The notes under the pieces: generated by a model
Seen by the model: the letters and a program-made list of their open reading frames with translations, nothing else
Told to the model about the DNA's origin: nothing
Databases searched by the model: none
Assembly: GCF_002335805.1 (NCBI RefSeq)
Contig: NZ_NISU01000001.1
Coordinates: forward strand, 1,868,079-1,932,078
DNA: 64,000 nucleotides
Direction: 5' to 3'
Origin: Bacillus sp. FJAT-45350
Lineage (GTDB): Bacteria > Bacillota > Bacilli > Bacillales > NISU01
Program-made: the position numbers and the translations under genes
Shown here: in pieces, positions 50,732 to 60,100 of the stretch
Layout of the letters: each line of letters starts with the position of its first letter
Numbering within the stretch: position 1 is the stretch's first letter

Positions 50732-50741
50732 AATATGCATA

Positions 50742-51125
50742 TTATAATACGGTAGAAGCTGGCTCCGTACCTAACATTTCAACGATTTGATTGTTCTGAT
50801 CCATTATCGCGACCTTTGGCTCATGCTGTGAGCGCTTTTCTTCAGCAATCATTGCATATGAAATGACAATAATTACATCATCCTTTTGAACTAAGCGAGC
50901 TGCTGCTCCGTTCAAACAAAAAACCTTGCTACCACGAGGGCCTGCAATTACATACGTTTCAAAACGAGCACCATTATTATTATTTACAATTTGAACTTTT
51001 TCATTTTCTATAATATCGACAGCATCTAATATATCTTCATCAATTGTAATACTTCCAACATAATTTAAATCCGCTTCAGTAACTCTTGCGCGGTGAATTT
51101 TTGACTTCATTAGTGTACGAAACAT
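50742..51125 (-). CDS. panD: Aspartate 1-decarboxylase
   Basis: This 127-residue pyruvoyl enzyme makes beta-alanine for pantothenate. The self-cleavage site Gly24-Ser25 lies in [30 protein letters not shown] and [17 protein letters not shown] are conserved. Length is standard. It is the last gene of panBCD, 66 bases after panC, with GGGAGGA as ribosome site. The terminator after it overlaps the next gene's translation signals. Confidence 0.96.
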   Translation of the reverse strand: MFRTLMKSKIHRARVTEADLNYVGSITIDEDILDAVDIIENEKVQIVNNNNGARFETYVIAGPRGSKVFCLNGAAARLVQKDDVIIVISYAMIAEEKRSQHEPKVAIMDQNNQIVEMLGTEPASTVL

Positions 51126-51191
51126 TCTTATTTTCCTCCCTCAATTTAAACAGCCTCTTAGCGGCTTTTCTCTACTTATTTAAAACAAGCT

Positions 51192-52037
51192 CTATACGTC
51201 AAATGTCAAATTGTCAATCAGCCTGGCGCTTGAGTATTTGAGTGCTACGGCAATAATAATTCTGCCTTTAAGCTGTGTAATTTGTTGTAGTTCTGGGTAT
51301 GTTAACACTTGTACATAGTCTAATTCTCCACTTGTTACGTCAACAATAGATGTTATTATACTTTGAACAACTGTCTCTGTGTTAGATTCACCCTGTCGAA
51401 TCATATCCTTAGCCTGTAAAAGGCTTTTATAAATAACTGGAGCTTCTTTGCGCTCCGTAGTTGTTAAATTTACATTTCTAGAGCTTTTTGCTAAACCGTC
51501 CTCTTCTCTTAATGTATCACAAGGAACGACCTCTACTGCTAAATTAAAATCGCGAACAAGCATTTCAATTACGGCAACCTGTTGAGCATCCTTCATACCA
51601 AAATAAGCACGCTCAGGAGTAACAATATTAAATAATTTTAATACAACAGTTGCTACACCATCAAAATGACCTGGTCTGCTCTTCCCGCATAGTACATCTA
51701 CTCCTTGTGTAACAGCAATTTTCATTGCAGATTCGGAAGGATACATATCAGCTACTTGCGGGAAAAATAAAATATCTACGTTTGCATTTTCAGCCAGTTG
51801 TTTATCTCTATCAAAATCCCGAGGATATTTATCGAAGTCTTCATTAGGACCAAATTGTAGAGGATTAACAAATATACTCATGACAACGATATCATTTTCT
51901 TTCGTCGCACGATCTACAAGGCTCAAATGACCTTCGTGTAAATAACCCATAGTCGGCACAAACCCAACGGTTTTTCCCTCTTTTTTAAAAGAACCGATTA
52001 GTTCTTGTAACAATCCAATTTCGGACACAATTTTCAT
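51192..52037 (-). CDS. panC: Pantothenate synthetase
   Basis: This 281-residue nucleotidyltransferase-fold ligase joins pantoate and beta-alanine. The HIGH-type motif is in VPTMGYLHEGHLSLV. FVNPLQFGPNEDFDKYPR, FGMKDAQQVAVI and the KMSK-like LAKSSRN are present. Its ATG follows the panB stop directly and GGGGGAG lies within the panB end, so translation is coupled. Confidence 0.96.
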   Translation of the reverse strand: MKIVSEIGLLQELIGSFKKEGKTVGFVPTMGYLHEGHLSLVDRATKENDIVVMSIFVNPLQFGPNEDFDKYPRDFDRDKQLAENANVDILFFPQVADMYPSESAMKIAVTQGVDVLCGKSRPGHFDGVATVVLKLFNIVTPERAYFGMKDAQQVAVIEMLVRDFNLAVEVVPCDTLREEDGLAKSSRNVNLTTTERKEAPVIYKSLLQAKDMIRQGESNTETVVQSIITSIVDVTSGELDYVQVLTYPELQQITQLKGRIIIAVALKYSSARLIDNLTFDV

Positions 52038-52874
52038 TTATTTTACTCCCCCATACAAATGACCAAGCTGATCCTCACTCATTGTAAAGGTATGTTTCTC
52101 TTCAGGAAAGCTAGAATTTTTCACTTCTTTTACATATTCTTCAATTGCCTGATGAATGATAGGAGTAATATTGTTATATTTCTTTACAAACTTAGGAACA
52201 AAGTCGCCACCATAGCCAATCACATCATGGTAAACAAGTACCTGACCATCAGTTTGAGCACCAGCACCAATTCCGATCACTGGAATCGTTAAAACTTCAC
52301 TAATATATTCAGCAATTTGCTTTGGAACACATTCTAAAACGAGAGAAAATGCTCCCGCTTTTTCAACTGCTTTTGCATCTTCAATTAATTGCTTCGCACT
52401 ATCCGCATCTTTCCCTTGAACACGATACCCACCTAATACACCTACAGATTGTGGTGTTAATCCTAAATGAGCTACAACAGGGACGCCTGCATTTGTAAGG
52501 CTTTCAATAGTTGATATAACTTCTCCATTGCCTTCAAGCTTGACTGCATGAGCACCCGCCTCCTGCATTAAGCGACGAGCATTTGCCATCGTTTCAGAAA
52601 GGGACCCATGATACGTAAGAAACGGCATATCCGTTACAACAAATGTATCCTTAGCACCTCTGCGTACAGCCTTCGTATGCAATACCATATCGTCCAATGT
52701 AACAGGTACAGTTGAGTCATACCCTAAAACAACCATTCCTAACGAATCTCCAACAAGGATAATATCAACCCCTGCACCTTCTACAATTCTAGCTGATGGT
52801 GCATCATACGCTGTAATCATCGCAATTGGCTCTTTGTTTTTCTTCATTTTAGTAAAATCTGTTGTTGTCTTCAT
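52038..52874 (-). CDS. panB: 3-methyl-2-oxobutanoate hydroxymethyltransferase
   Basis: This 278-residue TIM-barrel enzyme performs the first committed step of pantothenate synthesis with methylene-tetrahydrofolate. [49 protein letters not shown] and [17 protein letters not shown] are family motifs that include metal and substrate ligands. It is first in panBCD. A leader of about 260 bases with a pan-type RNA hairpin and a terminator-like stem precedes it. Confidence 0.96.
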   Translation of the reverse strand: MKTTTDFTKMKKNKEPIAMITAYDAPSARIVEGAGVDIILVGDSLGMVVLGYDSTVPVTLDDMVLHTKAVRRGAKDTFVVTDMPFLTYHGSLSETMANARRLMQEAGAHAVKLEGNGEVISTIESLTNAGVPVVAHLGLTPQSVGVLGGYRVQGKDADSAKQLIEDAKAVEKAGAFSLVLECVPKQIAEYISEVLTIPVIGIGAGAQTDGQVLVYHDVIGYGGDFVPKFVKKYNNITPIIHQAIEEYVKEVKNSSFPEEKHTFTMSEDQLGHLYGGVK

Positions 52875-52925
52875 TCACGTTCCTCCTTTTCATATCAGAG
52901 GAAGATAAATAAACCGACATAATAA

Positions 52926-52958
52926 AATCCTTCTCTCAACAAAATGGAAAGAAGGATT
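52926..52958 (-). terminator. Terminator-like stem in the panB leader
   Basis: AATCCTTCT pairs with AGAAGGATT and is followed on the minus strand by TTATTATG. It lies about 50 bases before the panB start, an attenuator candidate. Confidence 0.5.
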
Positions 52959-53103
52959 GTACATACAAAATAACGGTTTAGATCATCCCTCTGTCCTAGT
53001 CCCTCATGGATCAAGGCAGAAATTTCTTTTTTTGAGAAAACCATCTAAAGTGATTTTCATAGGTTAAACTTGCTAATGCTTTGAACCAGAAAGAGTGTCA
53101 TAT

Positions 53104-53130
53104 GGTGTAGTTCCAACAAGGATACTACCC
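53104..53130 (-). ncRNA. pan RNA motif (panB leader hairpin with two bulged adenosines)
   Basis: The minus-strand transcript reads GGGTAGTATCC, loop TTGTT, then GGAACTACACC. All bases pair (3 + 5 + 2 bp) except one bulged A on each side, at 53123 and 53106. A stem with two bulged adenosines upstream of pantothenate genes is the definition of the pan motif, known from comparative genomics and reported in B. subtilis. The hairpin would lie at the very 5' end of the leader. The ligand is not established to my knowledge. I could not convincingly fold the second, tandem hairpin that many examples have. Confidence 0.7.
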
Positions 53131-53267
53131 AATAGCTAGAGTATAACAAAAATGATCTAATTTGTGACAATCTTTTTTTAAAAGATTGTTTTTTTACCTT
53201 TAGATATTGCAATAAGTGCAGTTCTTATAATTTCTACTTATCGAAAATAAAAGTCATTTCAAACCTT

Positions 53268-54236
53268 TTAACTCAACTCAATATCAGCTGAATAGATAGG
53301 ATGAATCGTTCCTTGTGCATCTTCAAGAAGAAGAACACCGTCATTCGTAATCCCTTTGGCATAGCCAATTAAAACACCTTTCACTGTTGTTGCTTTTATT
53401 TGCTTACCTAAACTAACTGCATAGGATTCCCAAAGTGGTTTAATAATGTCAAAGCCATGTTCAAGGTATTTAACATATAAACTTTCTAGCTCTTCAAAGA
53501 TAGAACGAATTAGTGCCGCACGATTTATTTCTTCATTCTTTTCAATACATAATGATGTAGCAATATCACGAATATCTGACGGAAACTGTTCACGTTTGTG
53601 ATTCACATTAATTCCTATCCCGATAATAACCGAATGAACACAATCTGGTTCTGACTGCATTTCAGTTAGGATTCCGACAATTTTTTTTCCTTTTAACAAA
53701 ATATCATTAGGCCATTTTATTTCACATTGAAGCCCTGTTGCTTTTTCAATACCTTGTACTACAGCAACTGCTGCTAGTAATGTAAGCTGAGGTGCTTGTT
53801 GTGGTGGAATTTGCGGACGTAAAATCAAACTCATATATACGCTTGTCCCCATTGGAGAATGCCAAACTCGCCCGAGTCTCCCCTTCCCCTTCGTCTGCTC
53901 GTCACTAATTACGACATGTCCTTCAACAGCGTTTTCTTGAGCAAGACGGTGAGCAAGCTCTTGAGTTGAAGTTACCGACTCCTGAAACGTTATCTCTTTC
54001 CCAATCGTATTCGTATGTAACCCAACTTTTATTTCTTGTGGTGAAATCGAATTTGGTCTACTGACGATTCTATATCCTTTTCGCGGAACGGCCTCTAACT
54101 CATAACCAGACTTGCGCAATTCTTCAATATGCTTCCATATCGCAGTTCTTGAGCACCCTAATAATTCACTAATTTTCTGTCCTGATACAAATCCATCCTC
54201 ATGCTCTAGTAAAATTTCTAATAATTTTTGTCTCAA
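53268..54236 (-). CDS. birA: Biotin-protein ligase / biotin repressor
   Basis: This 322-residue protein has an N-terminal winged helix (VSGQKISELLGCSRTAIWKHIE) and a ligase core with SDEQTKGKGRLGRVWHSP (biotinyl-AMP loop) and IKWPNDILLKGKKIVGIL with the catalytic Lys. A C-terminal SH3-like domain follows. With the helix domain present it should also repress biotin genes. The ATG overlaps the cca stop by 4 bases (ATGA). It is last in the operon ypjD-dapB-mgsA-bshB1-bshA-cca-birA. Confidence 0.95.
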   Translation of the reverse strand: MRQKLLEILLEHEDGFVSGQKISELLGCSRTAIWKHIEELRKSGYELEAVPRKGYRIVSRPNSISPQEIKVGLHTNTIGKEITFQESVTSTQELAHRLAQENAVEGHVVISDEQTKGKGRLGRVWHSPMGTSVYMSLILRPQIPPQQAPQLTLLAAVAVVQGIEKATGLQCEIKWPNDILLKGKKIVGILTEMQSEPDCVHSVIIGIGINVNHKREQFPSDIRDIATSLCIEKNEEINRAALIRSIFEELESLYVKYLEHGFDIIKPLWESYAVSLGKQIKATTVKGVLIGYAKGITNDGVLLLEDAQGTIHPIYSADIELS

Positions 54237-55387
54237 TTTACATCCCCCCTTACCTTCAATAATTGTAGGATTTCACTGCGGTTATTGCTGATTTTATTAG
54301 ATATAACAGCTAACTCTATAAATTGTATGGAATCCTCAATCCATTTACCAGGTACCCTTTGAAATTCTTTTTGTAAGTCATTTCCATTAATGACTAATTC
54401 ACTTCTGTTTTTTATCGGCAATTGGTCATAGCGAGATATTAAATCCACTGACGGTTCCCCTAGACCCAACTGTGATTTAATTTTCTCCACAGATTGAATT
54501 GTTTTAATACCATGCTGATATAAGTCATAATCACTCCATTTATTGGTCATAATAAGAAGAGGTAGCATTTCTCCAACCTTTTTTTGAAGCTTGTTTGACT
54601 TTTTGATTATTGTAAGATATTCTTTCCAATTATCTTTCGCAAAGAGATATGTAAGTAAAGTCCAGAACTCTTCTTCATTTGAAAATACAGATGAATCTAA
54701 ATTACTTAACCATTCTAACCCTTCTACATGTAAAAATGGTATGTATTTATGTAACCCTGTTTCTTTTAGTAAAAGAAGCCCCTTAGTTACATAAGAGCCA
54801 GCCATCATTTTCTCAAACTCAGTCACAACTCTCTCAATTGCCACACTATTGAGAAGATAACTTAGCTCAGTTGTTGTTACTTTTGTTTCTGAATGAAGAC
54901 TAAATCCTAGCTCCGCCACAAAACGAATTCCACGTAAAAGCCGTAAAGGATCTTCTGTAAATCGCTTTACCGAATCACCTACTGAGCAAATCAATTGTTG
55001 TTCTATATCACGATGACCTTCAATCGGGTCTATTAATCTAAAGTCCTTATCCATTGCAATAGCATTCATTGTAAAATCACGATGATAAAGGTCCTCTTCA
55101 ATCGTAATTTTCTCGCTAGCACTAAAATTACTCGAACGATAACTAGTTACTTCAAATGTCTCCTCATTAAACTTAACTATGACAGTACCATGTTCTTTCC
55201 CTAATGGAATTACTGAAGAGAAAATTCTAAGTACCTGATCAGCTGTCGCAGAGGTAGCAATGTCTATGTCGTGAATCGGACGGCCTATTAAATAATCACG
55301 CACAGACCCACCAACAAAATAAGCTTCATGTCCGTTTTTTTCTAGTTTCTCAATAATATTGATACCCGATTGAAAGTTCTCCTTCAT
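54233..55387 (-). CDS. cca: CCA-adding tRNA nucleotidyltransferase
   Basis: This 384-residue class II nucleotidyltransferase has AYFVGGSVRDYLIGRPIHDI followed by DIATSA with the two catalytic aspartates, TVIVKFNEETFEVTSYR, EDLYHRDFTMNAIAMD and EDPLRLLRGIRFVAELGF. The C-terminal helical body is typical of the Bacillus enzyme. It adds or repairs the 3' CCA of tRNA. It lies 11 bases after bshA and overlaps birA by 4 bases. Confidence 0.95.
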   Translation of the reverse strand: MKENFQSGINIIEKLEKNGHEAYFVGGSVRDYLIGRPIHDIDIATSATADQVLRIFSSVIPLGKEHGTVIVKFNEETFEVTSYRSSNFSASEKITIEEDLYHRDFTMNAIAMDKDFRLIDPIEGHRDIEQQLICSVGDSVKRFTEDPLRLLRGIRFVAELGFSLHSETKVTTTELSYLLNSVAIERVVTEFEKMMAGSYVTKGLLLLKETGLHKYIPFLHVEGLEWLSNLDSSVFSNEEEFWTLLTYLFAKDNWKEYLTIIKKSNKLQKKVGEMLPLLIMTNKWSDYDLYQHGIKTIQSVEKIKSQLGLGEPSVDLISRYDQLPIKNRSELVINGNDLQKEFQRVPGKWIEDSIQFIELAVISNKISNNRSEILQLLKVRGDVN

Positions 55388-55398
55388 AATATCCGCCC

Positions 55399-56526
55399 TT
55401 ACTCTAATGCTTTTTCATAAACATTTTCATAATGCTGAACGATTTTGTCTGAATGGAATTTCTCTTGAACTTGTTGTAATGATTTTTCCGACATCTCTTT
55501 ATGTAGACTAGAATTACTTAATAACTCAATCGCTCGTTTTGCTATACTATCAATATCACCAACTTCACACGTGAATCCAGTTTTATGATTTAATACTACT
55601 TCAGGAATACCGCCAATATTAGTCCCAATGACAGGAACACCACACGCCATTGCTTCAAGAGCAACTAGTCCAAAACTTTCTTTTTCTGAAAGTAGTAGCA
55701 TTAAATCACTAATTGATAAAATTTCAGCCACTCGCTTTTGATTACCAAGAAATAAAACTCTCTCTTCAATGCCATATTCCTTAACTAGTCGACATGCAAC
55801 TGTAAGCTCAGGACCATCACCAATGAGTAGTAGCTTTGCTGGTATCTGTTCTTGTATTTTCGCAAAGCTTTTTACAATATCCGATACGCGTTTGACTGGT
55901 CTAAAATTTGATATATGTACAATTACCTTTTCATTCTCCTGTATACCATAATCCTTTTTCAACCCTGTCGATTCCTTCTTGAAATACACTCGTTCATCTA
56001 TAAAATTATATATAGTTTCAATTTCTTTTGTTGTATCAAGAAGAGAATGGGTTTCCTTTCCTAAATCATCTGAAACCGCAGTCACTGCATCTGATTGTTC
56101 GATAGCAAAACGTATTAATTCACTTAAAGACGGATCATAACCGAGCACTGTAATATCTGTTCCATGTAAGGTCGTCACAATCTTCAAATGGTCCCCTACC
56201 ATTTGCTTTGCAAGATAGGCACAAATTGCATGTGGTACAGCATAGTGTACATGCAATAAATCTAGATTTTGCCTTTTGGCTATCTCTGCCATTTTACTAG
56301 CTAACGTTAAATCATATGGAGGATATTGAAAGACTGAATACTGATTTACCTCTACTTCATGGTAATAGATATTTGGGTAAACCTTATCTAGACGAAAGGG
56401 CACACTTGAAGAGATAAAGTGTATCTCATGCCCTCTTTCAGCTAATAATTTCCCAAGCTCAGTTGCAATAACACCCGAGCCCCCTACTGTTGGATAACAG
56501 CTTATTCCTATTTTCCACTTCTTCAT
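55399..56526 (-). CDS. bshA: Bacillithiol glycosyltransferase BshA
   Basis: This 375-residue GT4 glycosyltransferase joins GlcNAc to L-malate, the first step of bacillithiol synthesis. [55 protein letters not shown] and [20 protein letters not shown] with its acceptor and UDP-binding glutamate are present. The gene overlaps bshB1 by 4 bases and is followed closely by cca, the B. subtilis ypjH arrangement. Confidence 0.95.
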   Translation of the reverse strand: MKKWKIGISCYPTVGGSGVIATELGKLLAERGHEIHFISSSVPFRLDKVYPNIYYHEVEVNQYSVFQYPPYDLTLASKMAEIAKRQNLDLLHVHYAVPHAICAYLAKQMVGDHLKIVTTLHGTDITVLGYDPSLSELIRFAIEQSDAVTAVSDDLGKETHSLLDTTKEIETIYNFIDERVYFKKESTGLKKDYGIQENEKVIVHISNFRPVKRVSDIVKSFAKIQEQIPAKLLLIGDGPELTVACRLVKEYGIEERVLFLGNQKRVAEILSISDLMLLLSEKESFGLVALEAMACGVPVIGTNIGGIPEVVLNHKTGFTCEVGDIDSIAKRAIELLSNSSLHKEMSEKSLQQVQEKFHSDKIVQHYENVYEKALE

Positions 56527-57242
56527 TTTCTCTCTCCTAATAAATCGTGAATAAGTAATGGTTCATTTTGTATAAAACCTTCCCCAAATTGTACAGAGAC
56601 CATTTTCCCAAACAGCTTTTCACGAGATTGAACGGTTTCTATATACCCATTCGTTAATGGTGTATCAACCGATTGTTCCGTTTTGCTAAACTGACTTTCA
56701 TATGCATGCAAACTAGCTTCCTTCACACTCATGTATTCTGAAATATCAATAATGAAGCTGGGCCTGTCAAAACCATTGATCATATAATGAAACACCTGCT
56801 TCACACGATGCGGAGGTAAAGTAAGTGAATCTATGTATTTTCGAATTCCTGCATTAAAAACCGCCTCTTTGACGATTCGTGCACATTGACCATGATCAGG
56901 ATGACGATCAATTTCATATGGGACAAACACGAGTTTAGGCTGATATTTCCGAAGCACTGACACAACCTGTGATAATTGTTCGCTATCTCCCGTTAATCCT
57001 CGATCAGGAAACTCTAATTGAATACGTCTAGTTAGTCCTAGTATTTCGGCAGCTTTCTTCGCCTCTTCCTGTCTTTGTTCGACTGTTCCATTCGAAGATA
57101 ATTCAGCTTTTGTTAAATCACAAATTCCAACTTTATAACCTTCCGCTGCATATTTAGCAAGTGTGCCTCCCATTCCGATTTCCACATCATCAGGGTGAGC
57201 ACCGAATGCTAAAATATCTACTTCGTCTATGTGGTGTTCCAT
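56523..57242 (-). CDS. bshB1: Bacillithiol deacetylase BshB1
   Basis: This 239-residue LmbE-fold zinc deacetylase removes the acetyl group from GlcNAc-malate. The zinc motif is in [47 protein letters not shown] and [20 protein letters not shown] are typical. It lies between mgsA (1 base gap) and bshA (4-base overlap), so the three are one transcript. Confidence 0.95.
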   Translation of the reverse strand: MEHHIDEVDILAFGAHPDDVEIGMGGTLAKYAAEGYKVGICDLTKAELSSNGTVEQRQEEAKKAAEILGLTRRIQLEFPDRGLTGDSEQLSQVVSVLRKYQPKLVFVPYEIDRHPDHGQCARIVKEAVFNAGIRKYIDSLTLPPHRVKQVFHYMINGFDRPSFIIDISEYMSVKEASLHAYESQFSKTEQSVDTPLTNGYIETVQSREKLFGKMVSVQFGEGFIQNEPLLIHDLLGERK

Positions 57243-57243
57243 A

Positions 57244-57654
57244 TTACGAGTTTCCTACTTTATTTGTAAATTTACGCCACTCAAACTCCCCACGACTTAA
57301 ACCATGAATAAGAATTTCAGCAGTTGCCATATTCGTCGCTAATGGAATCGAATGTACATCACATAATCTAATTAGTGCCGTAACATCCGGCTCATGTGCT
57401 TGTGCCGTTAAAGGGTCTCTAAAAAAGATAATCAGGTCAAATTTATTTTCTGCTACAAGTGCACCAATTTGTTGGTCACCACCAAGTGGCCCTGATAGAA
57501 AGCGTGTAACGTCTAATTTAGTTGCTTCCATAATTTTTGTCCCTGTTGTACCAGTAGCATAGAGCTCGTGCTGTTCTAAAATATGTTTGTAGGCTAATGC
57601 AAACTGGATAATTAAATCCTTCTTCTTATCATGAGCGATCAAAGCAATCCTCAT
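57244..57654 (-). CDS. mgsA: Methylglyoxal synthase
   Basis: This 136-residue enzyme converts dihydroxyacetone phosphate to methylglyoxal. [37 protein letters not shown] with the catalytic Asp, and [17 protein letters not shown] are the family blocks. The start is taken as ATG 57654, with AGGTG upstream; ATG and GTG codons three and two positions earlier are alternatives. It lies between dapB and bshB1, a known Bacillus link between toxic aldehyde production and bacillithiol, its detoxifying thiol. Confidence 0.95.
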   Translation of the reverse strand: MRIALIAHDKKKDLIIQFALAYKHILEQHELYATGTTGTKIMEATKLDVTRFLSGPLGGDQQIGALVAENKFDLIIFFRDPLTAQAHEPDVTALIRLCDVHSIPLATNMATAEILIHGLSRGEFEWRKFTNKVGNS

Positions 57655-57663
57655 TGTCATCAC

Positions 57664-58470
57664 CTACTCAATAATATTTTCTAAACCATACACCAACGTA
57701 TCAATCTTCATAACCGTCTCAACAGATAATCGAATTCCTGGCATGAAGGATGAACGATGAATCGAATCGTGACGAATTGTTAACGTTTGTCCTTCTCCAC
57801 CAAAGAGTACAGACTGATGAGCGACAAGCCCTGGCAAACGGACACTATGTATGCGCATCCCCTCAAAATCAGCTCCTCTTGCACCTGCAAGCTCTTCCTT
57901 TTCATCCGGGTGTCCTTGTTGTTTAGCTTCTCTTACTTCCGAAATTAACTGGGCCGTTTTGATTGCTGTACCTGAAGGAGCATCTAATTTCTTATCATGA
58001 TGTTGTTCGATAATTTCAATATCCGGTAAATATTTTGCTGTCATCTGTGAAAACTTCATCATTAAAATAGCTCCGATTGCAAAGTTAGGAGCTATAATTG
58101 CACCTAATCCTTTAGATTCTGAAATTTGACGGAGTTCAGTTATGTCTTGATCGGTAAATCCAGTTGTTCCAACGACAGGACGAACCCCATTATCAAATGC
58201 TATTTCCATATGCTTACGTCCTACTTTTGGTGTTGTTAAATCAACAAGTACATCAGCTTTGTTTTCAGTAAGACATTTTGACATATCCTCATAAATTTTC
58301 ACTGGTAAAGCCGGTTGACCTTCGACTTCTTCTAAAAGCTTTCCACCATTTCTTGAATCAACCACAGCCACTAACTCAAAGTGTTCTGTTTCTGATACCA
58401 TTTTTACTGCTTCTGCTCCCATTTTTCCTCTTGGTCCTGCGATTACTACTTTAATCATTTTTTCAGTCAT
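57664..58470 (-). CDS. dapB: 4-hydroxy-tetrahydrodipicolinate reductase
   Basis: This 268-residue lysine/diaminopimelate pathway enzyme has the nucleotide loop [33 protein letters not shown] and [20 protein letters not shown] with the catalytic His and Lys. Its product feeds peptidoglycan and spore dipicolinate. AAGGAG lies 9 bases before the ATG. It follows ypjD with a gap of 4 bases. Confidence 0.96.
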   Translation of the reverse strand: MTEKMIKVVIAGPRGKMGAEAVKMVSETEHFELVAVVDSRNGGKLLEEVEGQPALPVKIYEDMSKCLTENKADVLVDLTTPKVGRKHMEIAFDNGVRPVVGTTGFTDQDITELRQISESKGLGAIIAPNFAIGAILMMKFSQMTAKYLPDIEIIEQHHDKKLDAPSGTAIKTAQLISEVREAKQQGHPDEKEELAGARGADFEGMRIHSVRLPGLVAHQSVLFGGEGQTLTIRHDSIHRSSFMPGIRLSVETVMKIDTLVYGLENIIE

Positions 58471-58474
58471 TGTC

Positions 58475-58816
58475 TTATTCTCCTTCTTCTATTCTAGTCC
58501 AACGGTCTTTATCACGTGTTCTAAATTTCTCCATTACTAAATCAAAAGCCTCTTCTAAATCAATATTTAGTGAGTTAGCGAAACAAATAAGAACAAAAAA
58601 GAGATCACCCATCTCCTGCTCCATTGAACGTTCTTCTTCGTCAGACTTTTTTGGTTTTTCTCCATAGTAATGATTAACTTCCCGAGCAAGCTCCCCTAAC
58701 TCTTCTGTCATTCTTGCAAGCATTGCTAGCGGGCTAAAATACCCTTCTTTAAATTGACCTATGTGTAAGTCAACTTCCTTTTGTAAATCCTCTAAGCTTC
58801 GACTCTCTCTAGACAT
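58475..58816 (-). CDS. ypjD: MazG-like nucleotide pyrophosphohydrolase YpjD
   Basis: This 113-residue all-helical MazG-type protein has [15 protein letters not shown] and [20 protein letters not shown], giving the E-E-x-x-E and E-x-x-D metal sites. The start is ATG 58816, with GAGGTGA upstream; a GTG three codons earlier is possible. It is first gene of the dapB operon, as in B. subtilis, and probably cleans up non-canonical nucleotides. Its promoter region is shared with the divergent ypjC. Confidence 0.92.
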   Translation of the reverse strand: MSRESRSLEDLQKEVDLHIGQFKEGYFSPLAMLARMTEELGELAREVNHYYGEKPKKSDEEERSMEQEMGDLFFVLICFANSLNIDLEEAFDLVMEKFRTRDKDRWTRIEEGE

Positions 58817-59065
58817 TTTGATCACCTCACCTCTTCACTATGACACATAACATGTTTCTAGTTTGAATTAATCGTCCAGTTATTGCATACTCTACTTGTT
58901 CATGTTAGCTAATTAGAGGAGATTTGACAAATATTTATCTAGTTTGCTGATAATTTTCTTATCTATTATAATATAATCTGCACTATGTAGTACCAAAAGG
59001 GTAAAATATTTCATAAAGTACTGCCTAAAATATAAATATTAAAAAATTTAAAGGACTTGGTTAAG

Positions 59066-59938
59066 ATGCCGTATCGTTTAAAGCTCAAAAATATTATTTT
59101 TATTTTAATTGGGTCAGCCATTCTATCTTTTGGTTTAGTCTATTTTAATATGCAAAATAACCTTGCTGATGGTGGATTTACTGGAATTACACTTATCTTA
59201 TTTTTTATCTTTAATTTTGACCCTGCTATTTCTAATTTACTATTAAATATCCCAATATTTTTTATAGGTTGGAAGATATTAGGTAAAACTACATTCATTT
59301 ATACTCTCATCGGTACATTAGGAGTTTCATTATTTTTATTTATATTTCAAAAGTACGAAGTCGTATATATCCCTTTACACGACGATCTTACTTTAGCAGC
59401 CTTGTTTGCTGGTGTATTTATCGGTGTAGGTCTCGGGATTGTGTTCCGTTATGGAGGTACGACAGGTGGAGTCGATATTATAGCCAAATTAGGATTTAAA
59501 TACATCGGCTGGAGTATGGGTAAAACAATGTTCATCTTTGATGCTTGCGTTATTGCTTCATCGCTATTTTATTTAAATTATCGTGAAGCGATGTATACGC
59601 TACTAGCTGTCTTTATCGCTGCAAAAGTAATAGACTTTATGCAACAAGGAGCGTATTCAGCGAAAGCATCATTTATTATTTCTGATAAAATACCAGAGAT
59701 ATCTTCTGCCATTTTAAGAGAAATGGACCGAGGAGCTACTGTATTAAAAGGAAAAGGAAGCTTTACTGGCGTAGATAAGGATGTACTATACTGTGTTGTT
59801 GGTCGAAATGAGCTTATGCGTTTAAAAAACCTAGTCGAACGATACGACCCACATGCCTTTGTGACAGTAAATGATGTACAAGATGTGATTGGAGAAGGAT
59901 TTACACTAGATGAGAATAAGAAACCGATAGAACCATGA
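59066..59938 (+). CDS. ypjC: YitT-family membrane protein with DUF2179 domain, YpjC-like
   Basis: This 290-residue protein has five to six membrane segments (1-170, with NNLADGGFTGITLILFF and FRYGGTTGGVDIIAKL) and a cytosolic DUF2179 domain (about 205-280, GATVLKGKGSFTGVDKDVLY). Position beside ypjD suggests YpjC, but it is on the plus strand, opposite to its neighbours. The start is ATG 59066, with AAAGGA upstream. The function of the family is unknown; a shorter relative lies at 19.4 kb. Confidence 0.8.
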   Translation: MPYRLKLKNIIFILIGSAILSFGLVYFNMQNNLADGGFTGITLILFFIFNFDPAISNLLLNIPIFFIGWKILGKTTFIYTLIGTLGVSLFLFIFQKYEVVYIPLHDDLTLAALFAGVFIGVGLGIVFRYGGTTGGVDIIAKLGFKYIGWSMGKTMFIFDACVIASSLFYLNYREAMYTLLAVFIAAKVIDFMQQGAYSAKASFIISDKIPEISSAILREMDRGATVLKGKGSFTGVDKDVLYCVVGRNELMRLKNLVERYDPHAFVTVNDVQDVIGEGFTLDENKKPIEP

Positions 59939-59952
59939 GTATTAGAACAATG

Positions 59953-60058
59953 CTGAATTATGGATTGTTAGTTATGAATTAATGTACAAAAATAGCTAAT
60001 TGCCATTTTGTTTTGCTTTTCTCATTCATAATTCATCACTCATAACTCGTCATTAATA
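59953..60058. repeat. Dispersed palindromic A/T repeat, copy D
   Basis: The left arm has GAATTATGGATTGTTAGTTA then TGAATTAATG. The right arm has CATTCATAATTCATCACTCA then TAACTCGTCATTAAT. The left arm closely matches that of copy A. It lies directly after ypjC and runs into the terminator. Confidence 0.7.
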
Positions 60059-60100
60059 AGAAAAAGAGAAATCCAAATGGATTTCTCTTTTTCTTATTAA
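60053..60100. terminator. Bidirectional terminator between ypjC and the peptidase gene
   Basis: AATAAGAAAAAGAGAAATCC pairs over 20 or more bp with its exact complement, with A and T runs as part of the arms. Confidence 0.9.

Larger units (their letters stand above)
52875..53267 (-). promoter_or_regulatory. Long panB leader and promoter region
   Basis: This 393-base gap lies between birA and panB. On the minus strand TTGTCA (53170-53165) and TATACT (53145-53140), spaced 19, could form the promoter, with a start near 53133. That is just before a pan-type hairpin. The rest of the leader contains further pairing segments and a terminator-like stem near panB. No open frame with a ribosome site was found. 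Confidence 0.55.

Noticed and set aside
52981-53030. Second tandem pan hairpin using CCTTGATCC and GGGACTAGG on the minus strand
   Set aside because: The inner pairing is possible, but the helix between the supposed bulges has mismatches, so I could not support it.
53168-53195. Plus-strand terminator (AATCTTTT...AAAAGATT followed by T7) in the panB promoter
   Set aside because: No plus-strand gene reads into it. The stem is A/T only and overlaps the candidate -35, so it is probably fortuitous.
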